A stretch of 64,000 bases of DNA from Pseudomonas syringae (GTDB lineage: Bacteria > Pseudomonadota > Gammaproteobacteria > Pseudomonadales > Pseudomonadaceae), in NCBI RefSeq assembly GCF_001698815.1, contig NZ_LGSI01000020.1:257483-321482 (forward strand). The letters run 5' to 3'. Below, one piece after another: positions 43,544 through 53,491 of this stretch. The notes beneath the pieces are model-generated. The model was given only the letters and a program-made list of their open reading frames with translations, ran no database searches and was not told the DNA's origin. Numbering within the stretch: the stretch's first letter is position 1; each line of letters opens with the position of its first letter. A program made the translations under genes and the position numbers.

Positions 43544-44194
43544 TCACTGTGCGATCAGAATATGATTTTCGACGTGACTGACACCTGGTACGGCCCATGC
43601 CGTGTGTTCACACGCTTTGCGTTCTCGCCAATGCCGAACGTGGCCTTCAAGTTTCACCGTTTTACCGTCAACGGTTACGCGAATTTTATTCGCATCCAGT
43701 TCCGAGTTTCGCGCCAGGGCCGTTTCTATGCGCACTCTGATGTCTTCGACACTGACCTTTGGCCTGACAATCAACATGTTATTGACACCGACGACACCGG
43801 TCAGCTTGCGGACTGCGTCTCGGGCAGCTTCTTTCTGGTATTGCCAGTCCACTTCGCCCTCAAGGGTGACCCATCCTTGTTGAACTTCGACCTGCATCCG
43901 GTCGGCAACCGTGTCGGTGTTCCAGCGGATAACGTCCAGGCAGCGCGACGCAATGGCCTCATCTCCAACCTCTAGCTCGCCAGGCACGCGTACCTGGAGC
44001 TCTTCGGCAACGGCCTTCACACCTTTGACACGTTTTACAGCACGCTCGGCAGCATCTTTTTCAGCGTAGGTCTTCACATGCCCGGTCAGGCTGACTACAC
44101 CATTTTCTATTGCCACGCCAATGGCAGCCGCATCGATATGGGGCTGAAATTCAAGCTCGTCGAGAATAGCGCGTCGTAACTCTAAATCACTCAT
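43544..44194 (-). CDS. Triple-BON-domain protein (OsmY-like)
   Basis: Three successive BON repeats of about 70 residues are visible: IAIENGVVSLTGHVKTYAEKDAAERAVKRVKGV; VEVQQGWVTLEGEVDWQYQKEAARDAVRKLTGV; VTVDGKTVKLEGHVRHWRERKACEHTAWAVPGV. BON domains bind membrane or lipid surfaces and appear in stress proteins. No signal peptide is present, so unlike OsmY it seems cytoplasmic. The ATG at 44192-44194 with AGGAG five bases upstream gives 216 residues. It follows the GNAT gene by 28 bases and shares its promoter region with the ANR-like palindrome at 44873. Confidence 0.88.
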   Translation of the reverse strand: MSDLELRRAILDELEFQPHIDAAAIGVAIENGVVSLTGHVKTYAEKDAAERAVKRVKGVKAVAEELQVRVPGELEVGDEAIASRCLDVIRWNTDTVADRMQVEVQQGWVTLEGEVDWQYQKEAARDAVRKLTGVVGVNNMLIVRPKVSVEDIRVRIETALARNSELDANKIRVTVDGKTVKLEGHVRHWRERKACEHTAWAVPGVSHVENHILIAQ

Positions 44195-44222
44195 GTTCAC
44201 TCCTGATTGGTAGCGCTCGCCG

Positions 44223-44795
44223 TCAGTATAGGTTCATACGATAGATGACCTGGCTGGCATCCAGCGGATCTTGTCGGCACACGAAACCAAGCTTGTTGGC
44301 CAGCCGGTGCATGGCTGAATTGCCCGCACTGTCGACAGACATCATTTCCGTGAAGCCATTGAGCCGGGCCTTGTTGATCAAGTGCTTCATCAGCAGCGTG
44401 GCGAGTCCCTTGTGCTGCCAGGCGTCCGCAACGACCACTGCCGATTCGCATTGTAAACTCTCTGCCAGCGCGGCGTAGCGTGCGACACCGATCTCCAGCA
44501 GTTGGCCCTGGTCCATGATGAGCGCTACATAGGCCATGCGTTTACGGTAATCCAGATCCATCAGTTGATCGAGCATTGGCTCGCCTGGCTCATTGATGGT
44601 GGCCAGAAAACGAAAGTGCCGGGCTTGCGGCGACAGGCTCTTGATGAAGGCAAATTCCCGTTCTCGATCTTTCGCCTCAAGGGGGCGGATCAGGATGTGT
44701 GTGCCGTCGTTCAGCGGCTCGATCCAGTGATGTTCCCCCAGATCTTCCGCATGCGGTTGCTCAGGGAGTTCGGGCGTTACAGGACGGTTGGCCAT
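44223..44795 (-). CDS. GNAT-family N-acetyltransferase
   Basis: A 190-residue acetyltransferase: AVVVADAWQHKGLATLLMKHLINKARLNGF is the acetyl-CoA-binding motif A (usual Q/RxxGxG/A appears as QHKGLA), preceded by IRPLEAKDREREFAFIKSLSPQARHFRFL, a block typical of the domain fused to acyl-CoA synthetases in protein-acetylating enzymes. AGGAGA precedes the ATG. First gene of a two-gene unit with the BON protein, behind a CTGAT-N4-ATCAG palindrome, so low-oxygen control is likely. Confidence 0.88.
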   Translation of the reverse strand: MANRPVTPELPEQPHAEDLGEHHWIEPLNDGTHILIRPLEAKDREREFAFIKSLSPQARHFRFLATINEPGEPMLDQLMDLDYRKRMAYVALIMDQGQLLEIGVARYAALAESLQCESAVVVADAWQHKGLATLLMKHLINKARLNGFTEMMSVDSAGNSAMHRLANKLGFVCRQDPLDASQVIYRMNLY

Positions 44796-44872
44796 GTCGA
44801 TCTCCTGGTTAAGTGTGTACGCGACGCAATTGCCACGTCATGCCTTTTTTACGCCTAGGCGCGCCATGGATA

Positions 44873-44886
44873 CTGATTAAGATCAG
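44873..44886. promoter_or_regulatory. ANR/FNR-like box CTGAT-TAAG-ATCAG
   Basis: A perfect dyad with the FNR geometry (TTGAT-N4-ATCAA consensus), 78 bases upstream of the GNAT start on the minus strand. The gap 44796-45136 otherwise holds only the box at 44963. Confidence 0.65.
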
Positions 44887-44962
44887 AAATACGTCGATGC
44901 GGTCCGTTTGTTCGACCATCGGCTGCTGTCCGCTGCCTTGCGGGAGGTGCAGACGGGTGATG

Positions 44963-44976
44963 TTGACTTAAGTCAG
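44963..44976. promoter_or_regulatory. ANR/FNR-like box TTGAC-TTAA-GTCAG
   Basis: A second dyad of the same geometry, about 160 bases upstream of the P-type ATPase start. The GAC/GTC cores deviate from the FNR consensus GAT/ATC, so a related Crp-family protein could be the binder. Confidence 0.45.
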
Positions 44977-45136
44977 GCGGCGGAAAACACGCGGTGCGAA
45001 CATAAGCCTGGATCCGGGCGGTGTACCAAGCCGACGGAGGTAGTTGCCGTGTAGGCATTCAAGGTGCAGCAGGGCTGTCGATTCGCATAGTTGTCCGCTC
45101 AACCGAGCGGATCGGTCTTCTCAAGGTCGTTTGCCT

Positions 45137-47926
45137 ATGGCCATGTGGTTCACGTCAGCGGTCAAAGCCAGCAGCACTCCTGGGGCGAACGCTGTGCACA
45201 CGGATAAGGCCCCGGAAAAATGGCCGGCTCACTCGGTCGAGCAGACCGCTTGTTTCTTGAACTCGGACCTCAGCCTTGGGCTGGCGGGGAACGAGCCCGA
45301 CGAGCGACGACAGCGGTGGGGCAATAATCAAATCAAACGACTTCCCGGTCGTCCGGCGCTCAGGATTGCTCTCGATCAATTCAAAAGCCTTATCGTGGTG
45401 CTGCTGTTGATTGCCACGGGGTTGGCCTACTGGATGGACGGAATTCTGGAAGCCATGATGATTCTGGTCGTGGTGCTCCTGAACGCCGCGATTGGATTTT
45501 TCACTGAGTGGAAGGCGCAACGAACGCTGATCAGTCTCCAAGAGCAGGACATTCGTCTGTGCCGGGTTATTCGTGATGGCAGAGAGCAGCGCATTTCTAC
45601 GGTCGATCTGGTTCCGGGCGATTTGATAACGCTCAACGCGGGTGACCGTATGCCGGCGGATGGCCGGATCGTGGTCAGCCACGGGCTGCAGGTCGATGAG
45701 TCTGCACTGACCGGAGAATCAGTCTCCGTCGAAAAGGTATCGTCATCGCTCATGGAGCCTGATCCCGCCCTTGGTGATCGGGTCAACATGGGATTCATGG
45801 AAACGCTCGTCATCAGTGGGCACGGCAGGATGCTGGTGACGGCAACCGGCTCCAGAACCGAGCTTGGCAAAATCGGCCGGCTGATCGATGAAACCAGCAA
45901 ACGTATTAGCCCTCTGGACCGACGGCTGCAGCGCCTGGGTGCCGCCCTGGCCGGTATCGTCGCGGTACTGTGCGTCGTGATGGTTGTCGCTGGAACGCTT
46001 CGCGCAATGCCATTTATCCAGATGCTGCAGATCGCTTTATCACTGGCAATAGCGGCGGTTCCCGAAGGCTTGCTCGCTGTTTCCACCATGACTTTAGCTA
46101 TCGGAATGCAACGCATGGCCAGAAAGGGGGCCTTGATCCGCAACCTGGCGGCGGTGGAAACGCTCGGGTCTGCGACCGTCATTTGCACCGACAAAACGGG
46201 CACACTTACCCGCAACGAAATGACCGTAGAAATGCTTGTAGTCGGCAATCGGAGTCTGAGCGTCACCGGCAGTGGCTACAAGGTTGAGGGAGGTTTTTCC
46301 GGGCCTGAGGGTGCCCTCGATGTGCGCGCGGACGAACTGGTTATCAACCTTTTGCGCGTTGGGGCTCTCTGCAATGACGCCAAGGTTACGCATGCCGCAG
46401 ATCAGGACGTTGTACTGGGCGATCCGACTGAGGCGGCATTGATCGTAGCCGCAGAAAAAGCCGGGATTGATCCGGTTGCTCTGAAAGCCCGATACCCGCG
46501 CGTTGCTGAGGTTCCGTTCTCGACTGAGACAAAATGGATGATGACCGAGCACTGTCCGGCGGATCTGCCGCCTGTCGAGTGCGCGAAAGGGGCGCCATTA
46601 CGCATTCTGGAACTGAGCGAATACGAAACGTGGCACGAGGGCAGCAGGCTACTGACTGCCGAGCGCCGACAGTGGTGGCAAGACGCAAATGCTCGCCTGG
46701 CAGGCAAGGCATTGCGCGTCCTTGGGTTTTCCTACCGAGAAAAGACCACGCTGGATCGGCGGGACGAAGCGGCCGGGCATTGGGTGTTTGCAGGGCTGGT
46801 CGGTATGATCGACCCGCTGCGCGATGAAGCATGTTCGGCTATCGCCCTGTGCCGCGAAGCCGGGATAGCAACGGTCATGATTACCGGCGACCAGGTGGCG
46901 ACAGCACGGGTCATCGCCAGTCGGTTAGGGATCGATCGCAGCGCGGATGGCAGCTCGTTGGAAACTGTCCATGCTCAGGTGCTTATGCAATCGGATCCTG
47001 AGTGCTTCAAGAGACTCCTGTCCCAAACTGCAGTCTTTGCCCGCGCAGAGCCCGGGCACAAACTACAGATTGTCAGAGCTTTTCAGCAGCTCGGGCACGT
47101 GGTGGCCATGACCGGCGACGGTGTCAACGACGCCCCGGCGTTGAGGCAGGCCGATATCGGCATTGCCATGGGGCTCAACGGGACCGACGTGGCCAGGCAA
47201 AGCGCCGATATGGTCATCACTGATGATAACTTTGCCACCATCGTTCAGGCCGTAGAACAGGGCAGGATGCTTTACGCCAACATCATTCATTTCGTCCATT
47301 ATCTGCTGTCGTGCAACCTCGCCGAACTGTTGACGGTATTCCTGGCAATCATGTTCGGCTGGCCGCTGCCATTGACGGCCCTGCAGATCCTCTGGTTGAA
47401 CATGATCACCGATATCTTTCCTGCTTTGGCCCTGGCCTTGGAACCCTCTGCGCCGGGAGTCATGCAGCGTCGGCCCCGGGCCCCGGACTCGGCGTTGCTG
47501 ACGCCTCAGCTCATGCTGCTCATCGCGTGGCAGGGCTTGTTGCTCGCGCTTGCGACGCTGGTGGCTTTCTACGTTGGTCTTCGTTGGTACCCCGAAGAGG
47601 TTGAGCGTGCGGTCACCATGGCCTTCATGACTCTCGCGTTCGTTCAGATCTTCCATGCATTCAACGCACGATCCATGCGCAGCTCGGCGTTGACCAGGCG
47701 CCTGTTCACAAACAAGTGGCTATGGGGCGCCACGGCTGCTTGCGTGGTATTGCAACTGATGACCGTGCATGTGCCGTATCTGCGCCTGGTACTCGGCACG
47801 ACGGCCCTTGAAGTCCTGGACTGGAGCGTAATACTCGGCTGTGCACTGGCGCCCGTTGTTGTCGTCGAACTGACCAAACTTATCCAGGCATGGATGGGCG
47901 GGCAGGCAGGCACGGTCCCGTCTTGA
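45137..47926 (+). CDS. P-type cation-transporting ATPase (P2 type)
   Basis: A 929-residue ion pump. The phosphorylated Asp352 lies in [12 protein letters not shown], with TGES in [17 protein letters not shown] in [11 protein letters not shown] and the hinge [22 protein letters not shown]. Membrane segment four has [14 protein letters not shown], the PEGL ion-binding motif of calcium/P2-type pumps. Eight to ten membrane segments are visible, with the C-terminal block [21 protein letters not shown] 45137 (AAGGTCG upstream) is preferred to 45044. A role in Ca2+, Mg2+ or K+/Na+ movement under low oxygen is suggested by the palindrome and stress genes around it. Confidence 0.93.
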   Translation: MAMWFTSAVKASSTPGANAVHTDKAPEKWPAHSVEQTACFLNSDLSLGLAGNEPDERRQRWGNNQIKRLPGRPALRIALDQFKSLIVVLLLIATGLAYWMDGILEAMMILVVVLLNAAIGFFTEWKAQRTLISLQEQDIRLCRVIRDGREQRISTVDLVPGDLITLNAGDRMPADGRIVVSHGLQVDESALTGESVSVEKVSSSLMEPDPALGDRVNMGFMETLVISGHGRMLVTATGSRTELGKIGRLIDETSKRISPLDRRLQRLGAALAGIVAVLCVVMVVAGTLRAMPFIQMLQIALSLAIAAVPEGLLAVSTMTLAIGMQRMARKGALIRNLAAVETLGSATVICTDKTGTLTRNEMTVEMLVVGNRSLSVTGSGYKVEGGFSGPEGALDVRADELVINLLRVGALCNDAKVTHAADQDVVLGDPTEAALIVAAEKAGIDPVALKARYPRVAEVPFSTETKWMMTEHCPADLPPVECAKGAPLRILELSEYETWHEGSRLLTAERRQWWQDANARLAGKALRVLGFSYREKTTLDRRDEAAGHWVFAGLVGMIDPLRDEACSAIALCREAGIATVMITGDQVATARVIASRLGIDRSADGSSLETVHAQVLMQSDPECFKRLLSQTAVFARAEPGHKLQIVRAFQQLGHVVAMTGDGVNDAPALRQADIGIAMGLNGTDVARQSADMVITDDNFATIVQAVEQGRMLYANIIHFVHYLLSCNLAELLTVFLAIMFGWPLPLTALQILWLNMITDIFPALALALEPSAPGVMQRRPRAPDSALLTPQLMLLIAWQGLLLALATLVAFYVGLRWYPEEVERAVTMAFMTLAFVQIFHAFNARSMRSSALTRRLFTNKWLWGATAACVVLQLMTVHVPYLRLVLGTTALEVLDWSVILGCALAPVVVVELTKLIQAWMGGQAGTVPS

Positions 47927-47981
47927 ATAGGCCGGCTCAACGGCTGGACATGATCGCCCAGCCAGCCAGCGACCGGACCGA

Positions 47982-48905
47982 TCAGTCCAGTAATTCCGGC
48001 GCAATTACCCAAATGCTGCAGGGGACTTTGTACAGCAGACTCTCTACGGTGCTGCCGACCAGACGGCCTGGCTTACGATGCCCGACGCGACCCATGACCA
48101 CGACGTCGATGTCGTGGGCCGATGCATAGGCGGACAAGACATTGGCTGGCGCACCCATGATCATATGGCGTTGTTCAGGCGGGATACTGTTACGGTCGGC
48201 CAGCTCATTGAAGGCTTCACCTTGCGCCTCGAACAAGGTCTTTGCGACCTTCGAGGAGAAGAACGCCGAACCATCGTCGAAGCCGAACTCTGCTGAGCTG
48301 ATCGAAGACAAATCGTGTGCGTAAAGGACGTCGACGCGGGCGTCGCAGGCTGTCGCCAATTTCACAGCCTCGTGCAGGATGCGATCGTTGAAATCCTGGT
48401 ACCGACCATCGCGGTGGAAGGGATCCACGGCCGCCAATATCCGGCGTGGCAAGGCATGCTTGGCATGACTCACGAAATGCAGAGGCGTCGGGCATTCGCG
48501 CAGCAGGTGAATATCGAGCGGGGTAAAGATCATCCGCGACAGTCGCGACTGGTATTCCAGACCTTTGATTAGCGCGTCCATGGGCTGCTCCCTGAGGTGG
48601 ATCAGAATCTCGTCCAATGGCTCGTCTACCCAGATGACTTCGGTAGTTATCGTCCCCCCCAATTCTCGGAGCGGCCTGGCTTGGTCCTCCAGCCAGCTAC
48701 GGTGGCGCTCGACATAGCTTGCCTGTAGCGCCTCACGCACATCCTCGTTGACCAGGTTGGCCGTTACCAACCCTTCCAGGTAGTCGAACACAACGATATG
48801 CAGCGCAGCACCATGCGCTTTCGCCAGCGCGGCGGCTCTGTCGAATACCGGGTTACTTTCCATCTGCGACGAGGCTATCAGCATGAAACGTGGTTGCTCG
48901 GACAT
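47982..48905 (-). CDS. Universal stress protein, tandem UspA domains
   Basis: Two UspA folds in 307 residues. The second ends with the ATP-binding pattern G-x2-G-x9-G-S: MGRVGHRKPGRLVGSTVESLLYKVPCSIWVI. The first (residues 1-150) lacks a clean nucleotide loop, as usual in UspE-type tandem proteins. AAAGGA precedes the ATG. An ANR-like box lies at 48998-49011, 93 bases upstream, consistent with anaerobic survival Usp proteins of Pseudomonas. Confidence 0.92.
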   Translation of the reverse strand: MSEQPRFMLIASSQMESNPVFDRAAALAKAHGAALHIVVFDYLEGLVTANLVNEDVREALQASYVERHRSWLEDQARPLRELGGTITTEVIWVDEPLDEILIHLREQPMDALIKGLEYQSRLSRMIFTPLDIHLLRECPTPLHFVSHAKHALPRRILAAVDPFHRDGRYQDFNDRILHEAVKLATACDARVDVLYAHDLSSISSAEFGFDDGSAFFSSKVAKTLFEAQGEAFNELADRNSIPPEQRHMIMGAPANVLSAYASAHDIDVVVMGRVGHRKPGRLVGSTVESLLYKVPCSIWVIAPELLD

Positions 48906-48997
48906 GACAGTAATCCTTTTGGATTGAGCATGGCGTAGCCCGTGTATGTCTGGCTCGCCGTGGAACCTGGATCTTGCCGCTGTGCCGTGTAGAGAAC

Positions 48998-49011
48998 TTG
49001 ATTTGCATCAG
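48998..49011. promoter_or_regulatory. ANR/FNR box TTGAT-TTGC-ATCAG
   Basis: Nine of ten positions match TTGAT-N4-ATCAA. It lies upstream of the Usp gene 48905-47982 (minus strand) in an otherwise feature-free gap of about 250 bases. Confidence 0.75.
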
Positions 49012-49162
49012 ACCGGGGCAATGACCGGCAGGTGTTCCGACGTGCGGTGGTGAGAGGGGCATTCAAAAGGGGGATTACCTGACCATGATCAAGCTGGATT
49101 CGGTGGCCGTCCTTACCTTGGGCCTTGGCGCGGTGCACGATCTGTTCGCCCGGCAGCTGGAG

Positions 49163-49921
49163 TCAGCCAGGGCGCGCCCGTGCCGCACGGAGTTTGCGCG
49201 GCGGGCTGCAACCGGCGACCAGTGCCTTGAGGCGATCCTGGCTGACGATCTCGACGGCGCGCCCGGAAATCCGCACGATGCTGTTGTCCCTCAGGTACGC
49301 GATGGCGCGACACACCGTTTCGAGGCGCAGGCCGAGATAGGCGGCAATGTCCTCCCGGGTCATGCGAAGAACAAAGGCGTGGGGCGAGTATCCACGGCGC
49401 TGCATGCGCGCGGACAAATTGAGCAGAAAAGCCCCCAGCCGTTCTTCCGCGTTGAGGTTGCCCATCCACATCAATAGTTCATGGTCCCGCACCACTTCCT
49501 GACTCATGGTCCGGTTCAGATTATGGTGCAGCGACGGCAGCTCCCGGGACAGGCGCTCAAGTTGCGTGAAATGGATAGGGCAGACTTCGCTGTCCTCCAG
49601 AGCCATCGCGTCACATGCGTACTGTTCGCTGCTGATCGCGTCAATTCCAAGCAGCTCGCCTGGCATCTGAAAACCTGTCAGCTGCTCGCGACCGTCCTCG
49701 GAAACAACTGTTGTTTTGAAGAAACCATGACGTACGGCATAGAGATACTGCAAGGGATCGCCGAGATGAAACAGGGCTGCACCCTTTTTCACCTTTACAC
49801 GCTGTGGAATGATGTCAGCCAGGCGTCTTGCGTCGGCAGAATCGAGCCCGACCAACAGACAGAGTTCCCGAACCCGGCAGTTGACGCAGCTCTCGCTATG
49901 CAACGGTAGATAGTCAGGCAT
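49163..49921 (-). CDS. FNR/ANR-type oxygen-sensing Fe-S transcriptional regulator
   Basis: A 252-residue Crp/Fnr-family regulator. Cysteines 12, 15 and 21 (CVNCRVRELC) plus Cys103 (YACDAMALED) supply the four ligands for an oxygen-labile [4Fe-4S] cluster. A cyclic-nucleotide-like barrel and a C-terminal helix-turn-helix follow, containing MTREDIAAYLGLRLETVCRAIAYL; the recognition helix differs slightly from the canonical ETVSRxxxxL, with Cys for Ser. The ATG at 49919-49921 gives the normal FNR length; the frame upstream to 50143 is spurious. Being an extra copy inside a cluster of ANR-box genes, it may be a local ANR paralogue and not the global regulator. Confidence 0.9.
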   Translation of the reverse strand: MPDYLPLHSESCVNCRVRELCLLVGLDSADARRLADIIPQRVKVKKGAALFHLGDPLQYLYAVRHGFFKTTVVSEDGREQLTGFQMPGELLGIDAISSEQYACDAMALEDSEVCPIHFTQLERLSRELPSLHHNLNRTMSQEVVRDHELLMWMGNLNAEERLGAFLLNLSARMQRRGYSPHAFVLRMTREDIAAYLGLRLETVCRAIAYLRDNSIVRISGRAVEIVSQDRLKALVAGCSPPRKLRAARARPG

Positions 49922-50071
49922 GACGGGAGTCTTCCGACAGTTTCGTGTACTACCATCGAAGACCATACTCGTCCAGACAACGACTTCAATCATTGCCAGA
50001 TGGGCGGGCAATCCCCATCCGCCGTAATCCGCGTGGATGAACACGGCAGTGGTGATCGGCATATTGGTTTT

Positions 50072-50085
50072 CTGATCTAAATCAG
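50072..50085. promoter_or_regulatory. ANR/FNR-like box CTGAT-CTAA-ATCAG
   Basis: A perfect dyad (extended TTCTGAT...ATCAGAA) between the divergent FNR-type gene (49921) and the Usp gene (50200). It could serve both promoters and allow autoregulation. Confidence 0.65.
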
Positions 50086-50199
50086 AACCCGCCGCCGAGA
50101 TCTCTTCACACTGAAGTGGGCTCATGACGTCTGTGCGGCACAAAGCGCATGGCGGCAGCTTCTCTAGGTAGCCCCTTTAAGGCGTTAAGCGAGGTTGCC

Positions 50200-51195
50200 A
50201 TGAACCAGTCGCCAGGCTTTTTGTTGATCGCCTCATCAAAGATGCAGCGTACGCCTGCCTTTGAGCGCGCCGTGGCTCTGGCTCGGGCGTGCGGGGAACA
50301 CTTGCGGATCGTCGCGCTGGACTACAGCAGGGCCTTGGATGTCATGGGTGTTTTCGACCACTCGACATTCACCGTCCTACGTCAAAGCTATTTGCAGACT
50401 CACCGCCTGTGGCTGGAAGATCAGGCTGCACAGGAGCGCGCGCGTGGCCTTGAGTGCTCGGTCGAGGTGCTGTGGACGAATCGCTGTTTCGACGCGATTA
50501 GCGCCTACATCAAGACGACCCAGCCCAGGATGTTGATCAAGGATGTGCGTCATGAGCCGCTCTTCGCCCGGATCTTTTCCACGCCCCTTGACTGGCACCT
50601 GTTGCGCGACTGTGTCTGTCCGGTTCAATTCGTGACTGATGCGCGGCACCCTCTGCCTGGCAAGTTGCTGGCGGCAGTCAACCTTGATCGATACGAAGAA
50701 ACTGAATTGAAGCTCAATGACACCTTGGTCAGGACGGCTTCCAGCCTGGCCGGGCAATGCCGCGGAAGCGTTCATGTGTTGTACAGCGATGACTGGTCGG
50801 CGTTCTACGCCGCTAATGTCACCCTGCTGGGTGCCTTGCCGATCGAGACCGGCTTTCATGAGGCCCTGAGCGAGGCGCACGCAGAGGCATTCGCGTCTCT
50901 GTGCGAGCGCCACGGAATTCCGAGCGAATGTCGACATTTCCTGACCGGGACGCCGCAACCGACGATCAGTGCTTTCGCCCGCGAGAGTGACATAGACCTC
51001 CTGATCATGGGGATTTTGCCGCAGCGCGGCCTGGGAAGAATCATGGGAAACACCGCCGAATCGCTGTTGCTCCACGCGCCTTGCAGCGTACTGATCATCA
51101 AGCCCGGCGAAGATGCAAGCGACGTGAGCAGCCTGTTCTCTGTAAAGAAATCAACTGCAGTGCCGCGCGCATTTCTAACCCCGCGCGACCTTTAG
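50200..51195 (+). CDS. Universal stress protein, tandem UspA domains
   Basis: A 331-residue tandem UspA protein: FLLIASSKMQRTPAFERAVALARACG begins domain one, and domain two ends IDLLIMGILPQRGLGRIMGNTAESLLLHAPCSVLIIK with the G-x2-G-x9-G pattern partly kept. The ATG at 50200 aligns with the sister genes at 48905 and 51215; the ATG at 50149 lies too far upstream. A short extra tail follows the second domain. Co-transcribed with the next Usp gene, 19 bases downstream. Confidence 0.9.
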   Translation: MNQSPGFLLIASSKMQRTPAFERAVALARACGEHLRIVALDYSRALDVMGVFDHSTFTVLRQSYLQTHRLWLEDQAAQERARGLECSVEVLWTNRCFDAISAYIKTTQPRMLIKDVRHEPLFARIFSTPLDWHLLRDCVCPVQFVTDARHPLPGKLLAAVNLDRYEETELKLNDTLVRTASSLAGQCRGSVHVLYSDDWSAFYAANVTLLGALPIETGFHEALSEAHAEAFASLCERHGIPSECRHFLTGTPQPTISAFARESDIDLLIMGILPQRGLGRIMGNTAESLLLHAPCSVLIIKPGEDASDVSSLFSVKKSTAVPRAFLTPRDL

Positions 51196-51214
51196 CCCTG
51201 AAAGGAGGTGTGAC

Positions 51215-52132
51215 ATGTCCCAAGCTGAACGTTTGATGCTGATTGCGTCGCCACTGATGCAAAGAACCCCGGCGTTCGACCGCGCCCTGGCCCTGGCCAA
51301 AGCGCAGGATGTCGCGTTACACATCGTTGCATTCGACTATGTGGAAGCCCTGGCCACGGCCGGGCTTGTGAATGAGCAGGCCCTGCGGGAAATGAAGGAA
51401 GGGTATCTGGATCGCCATCGCGACTGGCTGGAACAGCAGGTTGTTCCCATGCGTCGCTCCGGCGTCCATGTCACCCACGAAGTGAGCTGGGTGACGCGTC
51501 CTCTGGACGAAATAATGGCGCACATTCATGAGATGAAGCCTTCAATGGTCATTAAAGACCTGGAGCATCAATCGTGGCTGTCCCGCGTCATGTTCACTTC
51601 GCTCGATGAACGTCTGCTCCGCGAATGCCCGGTGCCCCTGCACCTAGTCGCCCATGTGACCCATGCAATTCCGCGCAAGGTCCTGGCGGCTGTCGACCCT
51701 TTCCGCCTGGAGGAACAACACGACGGCCTGAATGAAAGGATTATCACCACAGCCGAAAAACTGGCAGCGCAGTGCAATGCGGACCTGCACCTGTTGTACG
51801 CCTACGATTTGTCCTCCGTCTTTGGCTGGGATAGCGACATGGCCTTTTCCTCCGAAGCCCAAGAGCAGATCTACGCTTCGGACAAGGAGGCTTTCGACAG
51901 CCTGGCTGCCCGTTTTGGCGTACCTCCGGACCGCAAGCACCTGGTGATGGGAAATCCGGCGAAGGTTATTGAAACCTACACCCGGACGTACGGCTTCGAC
52001 GTGGTCGTAATGGGTACTGTGCATCGCAGCGCACTGAATAAATGGTTGGGCAGCACCACTGAGCAAGTAGCACACAATATCGAAACCAGCCTGCTGACGA
52101 TCAGTCCCCACAAGGGCGCCCGGGGGGTGTGA
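51215..52132 (+). CDS. Universal stress protein, tandem UspA domains
   Basis: A 305-residue tandem UspA protein very similar to those at 47982 and 50200 (LMLIASPLMQRTPAFDRALALAKAQDVALHIVAFDYVEALATAGL). A perfect AAAGGAGG ribosome site lies seven bases before the ATG, suggesting strong translation. The second-domain nucleotide motif (MGTVHRSALNKWLGSTTEQV) lacks the first glycine pair, so ATP binding may be weak. Third Usp copy in 4 kb. Confidence 0.9.
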   Translation: MSQAERLMLIASPLMQRTPAFDRALALAKAQDVALHIVAFDYVEALATAGLVNEQALREMKEGYLDRHRDWLEQQVVPMRRSGVHVTHEVSWVTRPLDEIMAHIHEMKPSMVIKDLEHQSWLSRVMFTSLDERLLRECPVPLHLVAHVTHAIPRKVLAAVDPFRLEEQHDGLNERIITTAEKLAAQCNADLHLLYAYDLSSVFGWDSDMAFSSEAQEQIYASDKEAFDSLAARFGVPPDRKHLVMGNPAKVIETYTRTYGFDVVVMGTVHRSALNKWLGSTTEQVAHNIETSLLTISPHKGARGV

Positions 52133-52298
52133 TGCTTGACCAGTGTCGAGCGCTGTTGGTTGCCGATGACATCGGGAACAAGGTATGGCGTATAGCGGGC
52201 ACGAAACCTGGTCATTAATGATGAGGATTTGATAGCCGATTGACGGCCAGAGCAAGGATGTGTTTCTGACGCTGGCGGGCTGCGGCATAGTGATAGGT

Positions 52299-52312
52299 AC
52301 TCAATATTGAGT
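52299..52312. promoter_or_regulatory. 14-base perfect palindrome before the alcohol dehydrogenase
   Basis: ACTCAATATTGAGT lies 23 bases upstream of the dehydrogenase start. It does not fit the ANR geometry, so another dimeric regulator or a leader hairpin is possible. Confidence 0.35.
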
Positions 52313-52334
52313 CCCGCTGCGTCGGAGCCAAAAG

Positions 52335-53459
52335 ATGCGAATCAGAGCTGCTGTTCTCAGACACATGAACGTTGAGCCGCCTTATGCCCAGAGCAAGCCG
52401 ATTGTGATCGAGACAATCGACCTGGCACCGCCGGGACCCGGCGAGGTGTTGGTGCGTATCCGAGCCGTAGGCCTTTGCCATTCGGACCTTTCGGTGATCA
52501 ACGGTGACCGCCCGCGGCCGATGCCCATGGCGCTCGGCCACGAGGCAGCAGGGGTGGTTGAAGAGTTGGGCGAGGGCGTCCATGACCTCGAACCGGGCGA
52601 TCACGTTGTCATGGTGTTCATGCCCAGTTGTGGGCATTGCCTGCCGTGCGCTGAAGGTCGTCCGGCACTGTGCGAGCCGGGTGCGAAAGCGAACGCCGCA
52701 GGTACCCTGATAAACGGCTCAGTGCGTTTGAGCAGTCCTGCCGGCCACGTCCATCACCATCTGGGTGTCTCGGCTTTTGCTGAGTACGCCGTGGTGTCGC
52801 GTAACTCCTTGGTCAAGATCGACAGAGATCTGCCTTTTGTTGAAGCAGCGCTTTTTGGTTGCGCGGTGCTGACGGGCGTCGGCGCCGTGGTTAATACTGC
52901 GCAGTTGCGGGTCGGCTCGACCGCCGTGGTGATCGGTTTGGGCGGCGTCGGATTGGCGTCGGTGCTGGGTGCAAGGGCAGCAGGAGCGAGCAAAATCATT
53001 GCCGTAGATCTGTCGCCAGAGAAGCTCGCACTGGCCAAGGACGTCGGTGCAACCGCAGTTGTCAACGGGGGCGATCCGGACGCCGTTGAGCAGGTGTTGC
53101 AACTCACCGGCGGTGGTGCCGACTATGTGTTCGAAATGGCCGGCTCGATCCGGGCATTGGATAACGCCATGAAGATGACCAAACGCGGCGGGATGACTGT
53201 AACCGCCGGCCTTCCGCCACCCGGCTCGGCGCTATCGGTCAATGTTGTGCAGTTGGTAGCCGAGGAGCGTACGCTCAAGGGCAGTTATATCGGTACCTGT
53301 GTGCCACTCCGTGATATCCCGCGGTTCATCGAACTCTATCGAGATGGTCGCTTACCCGTAGATCGACTGTTGAGCGGCCGACTGAAACTGGACGACATCA
53401 ACGAAGGTTTTGACCGCTTGCACGAAGGCAGCGCGGTCCGTCAGGTCATCGAGTTTTGA
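52335..53459 (+). CDS. Zinc-dependent alcohol dehydrogenase (MDR family)
   Basis: A 374-residue medium-chain dehydrogenase. Catalytic zinc ligands: Cys48 (GLCHSDL) and His69 (ALGHEAAG), with a later Cys in the LFGCAVLTGVGAV block; structural zinc: Cys99, 102, 105 and 113 (SCGHCLPCAEGRPALC). The NAD loop GLGGVGLASV follows. The layout and length are those of class III-like enzymes that also handle S-hydroxymethyl adducts, but the substrate is open. GGAG precedes the ATG. Its position after the Usp/FNR genes suggests fermentative or stress metabolism. Confidence 0.9.
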   Translation: MRIRAAVLRHMNVEPPYAQSKPIVIETIDLAPPGPGEVLVRIRAVGLCHSDLSVINGDRPRPMPMALGHEAAGVVEELGEGVHDLEPGDHVVMVFMPSCGHCLPCAEGRPALCEPGAKANAAGTLINGSVRLSSPAGHVHHHLGVSAFAEYAVVSRNSLVKIDRDLPFVEAALFGCAVLTGVGAVVNTAQLRVGSTAVVIGLGGVGLASVLGARAAGASKIIAVDLSPEKLALAKDVGATAVVNGGDPDAVEQVLQLTGGGADYVFEMAGSIRALDNAMKMTKRGGMTVTAGLPPPGSALSVNVVQLVAEERTLKGSYIGTCVPLRDIPRFIELYRDGRLPVDRLLSGRLKLDDINEGFDRLHEGSAVRQVIEF

Positions 53460-53491
53460 GGAGCAGCATCATGGCTGATTCATACGTTAAA

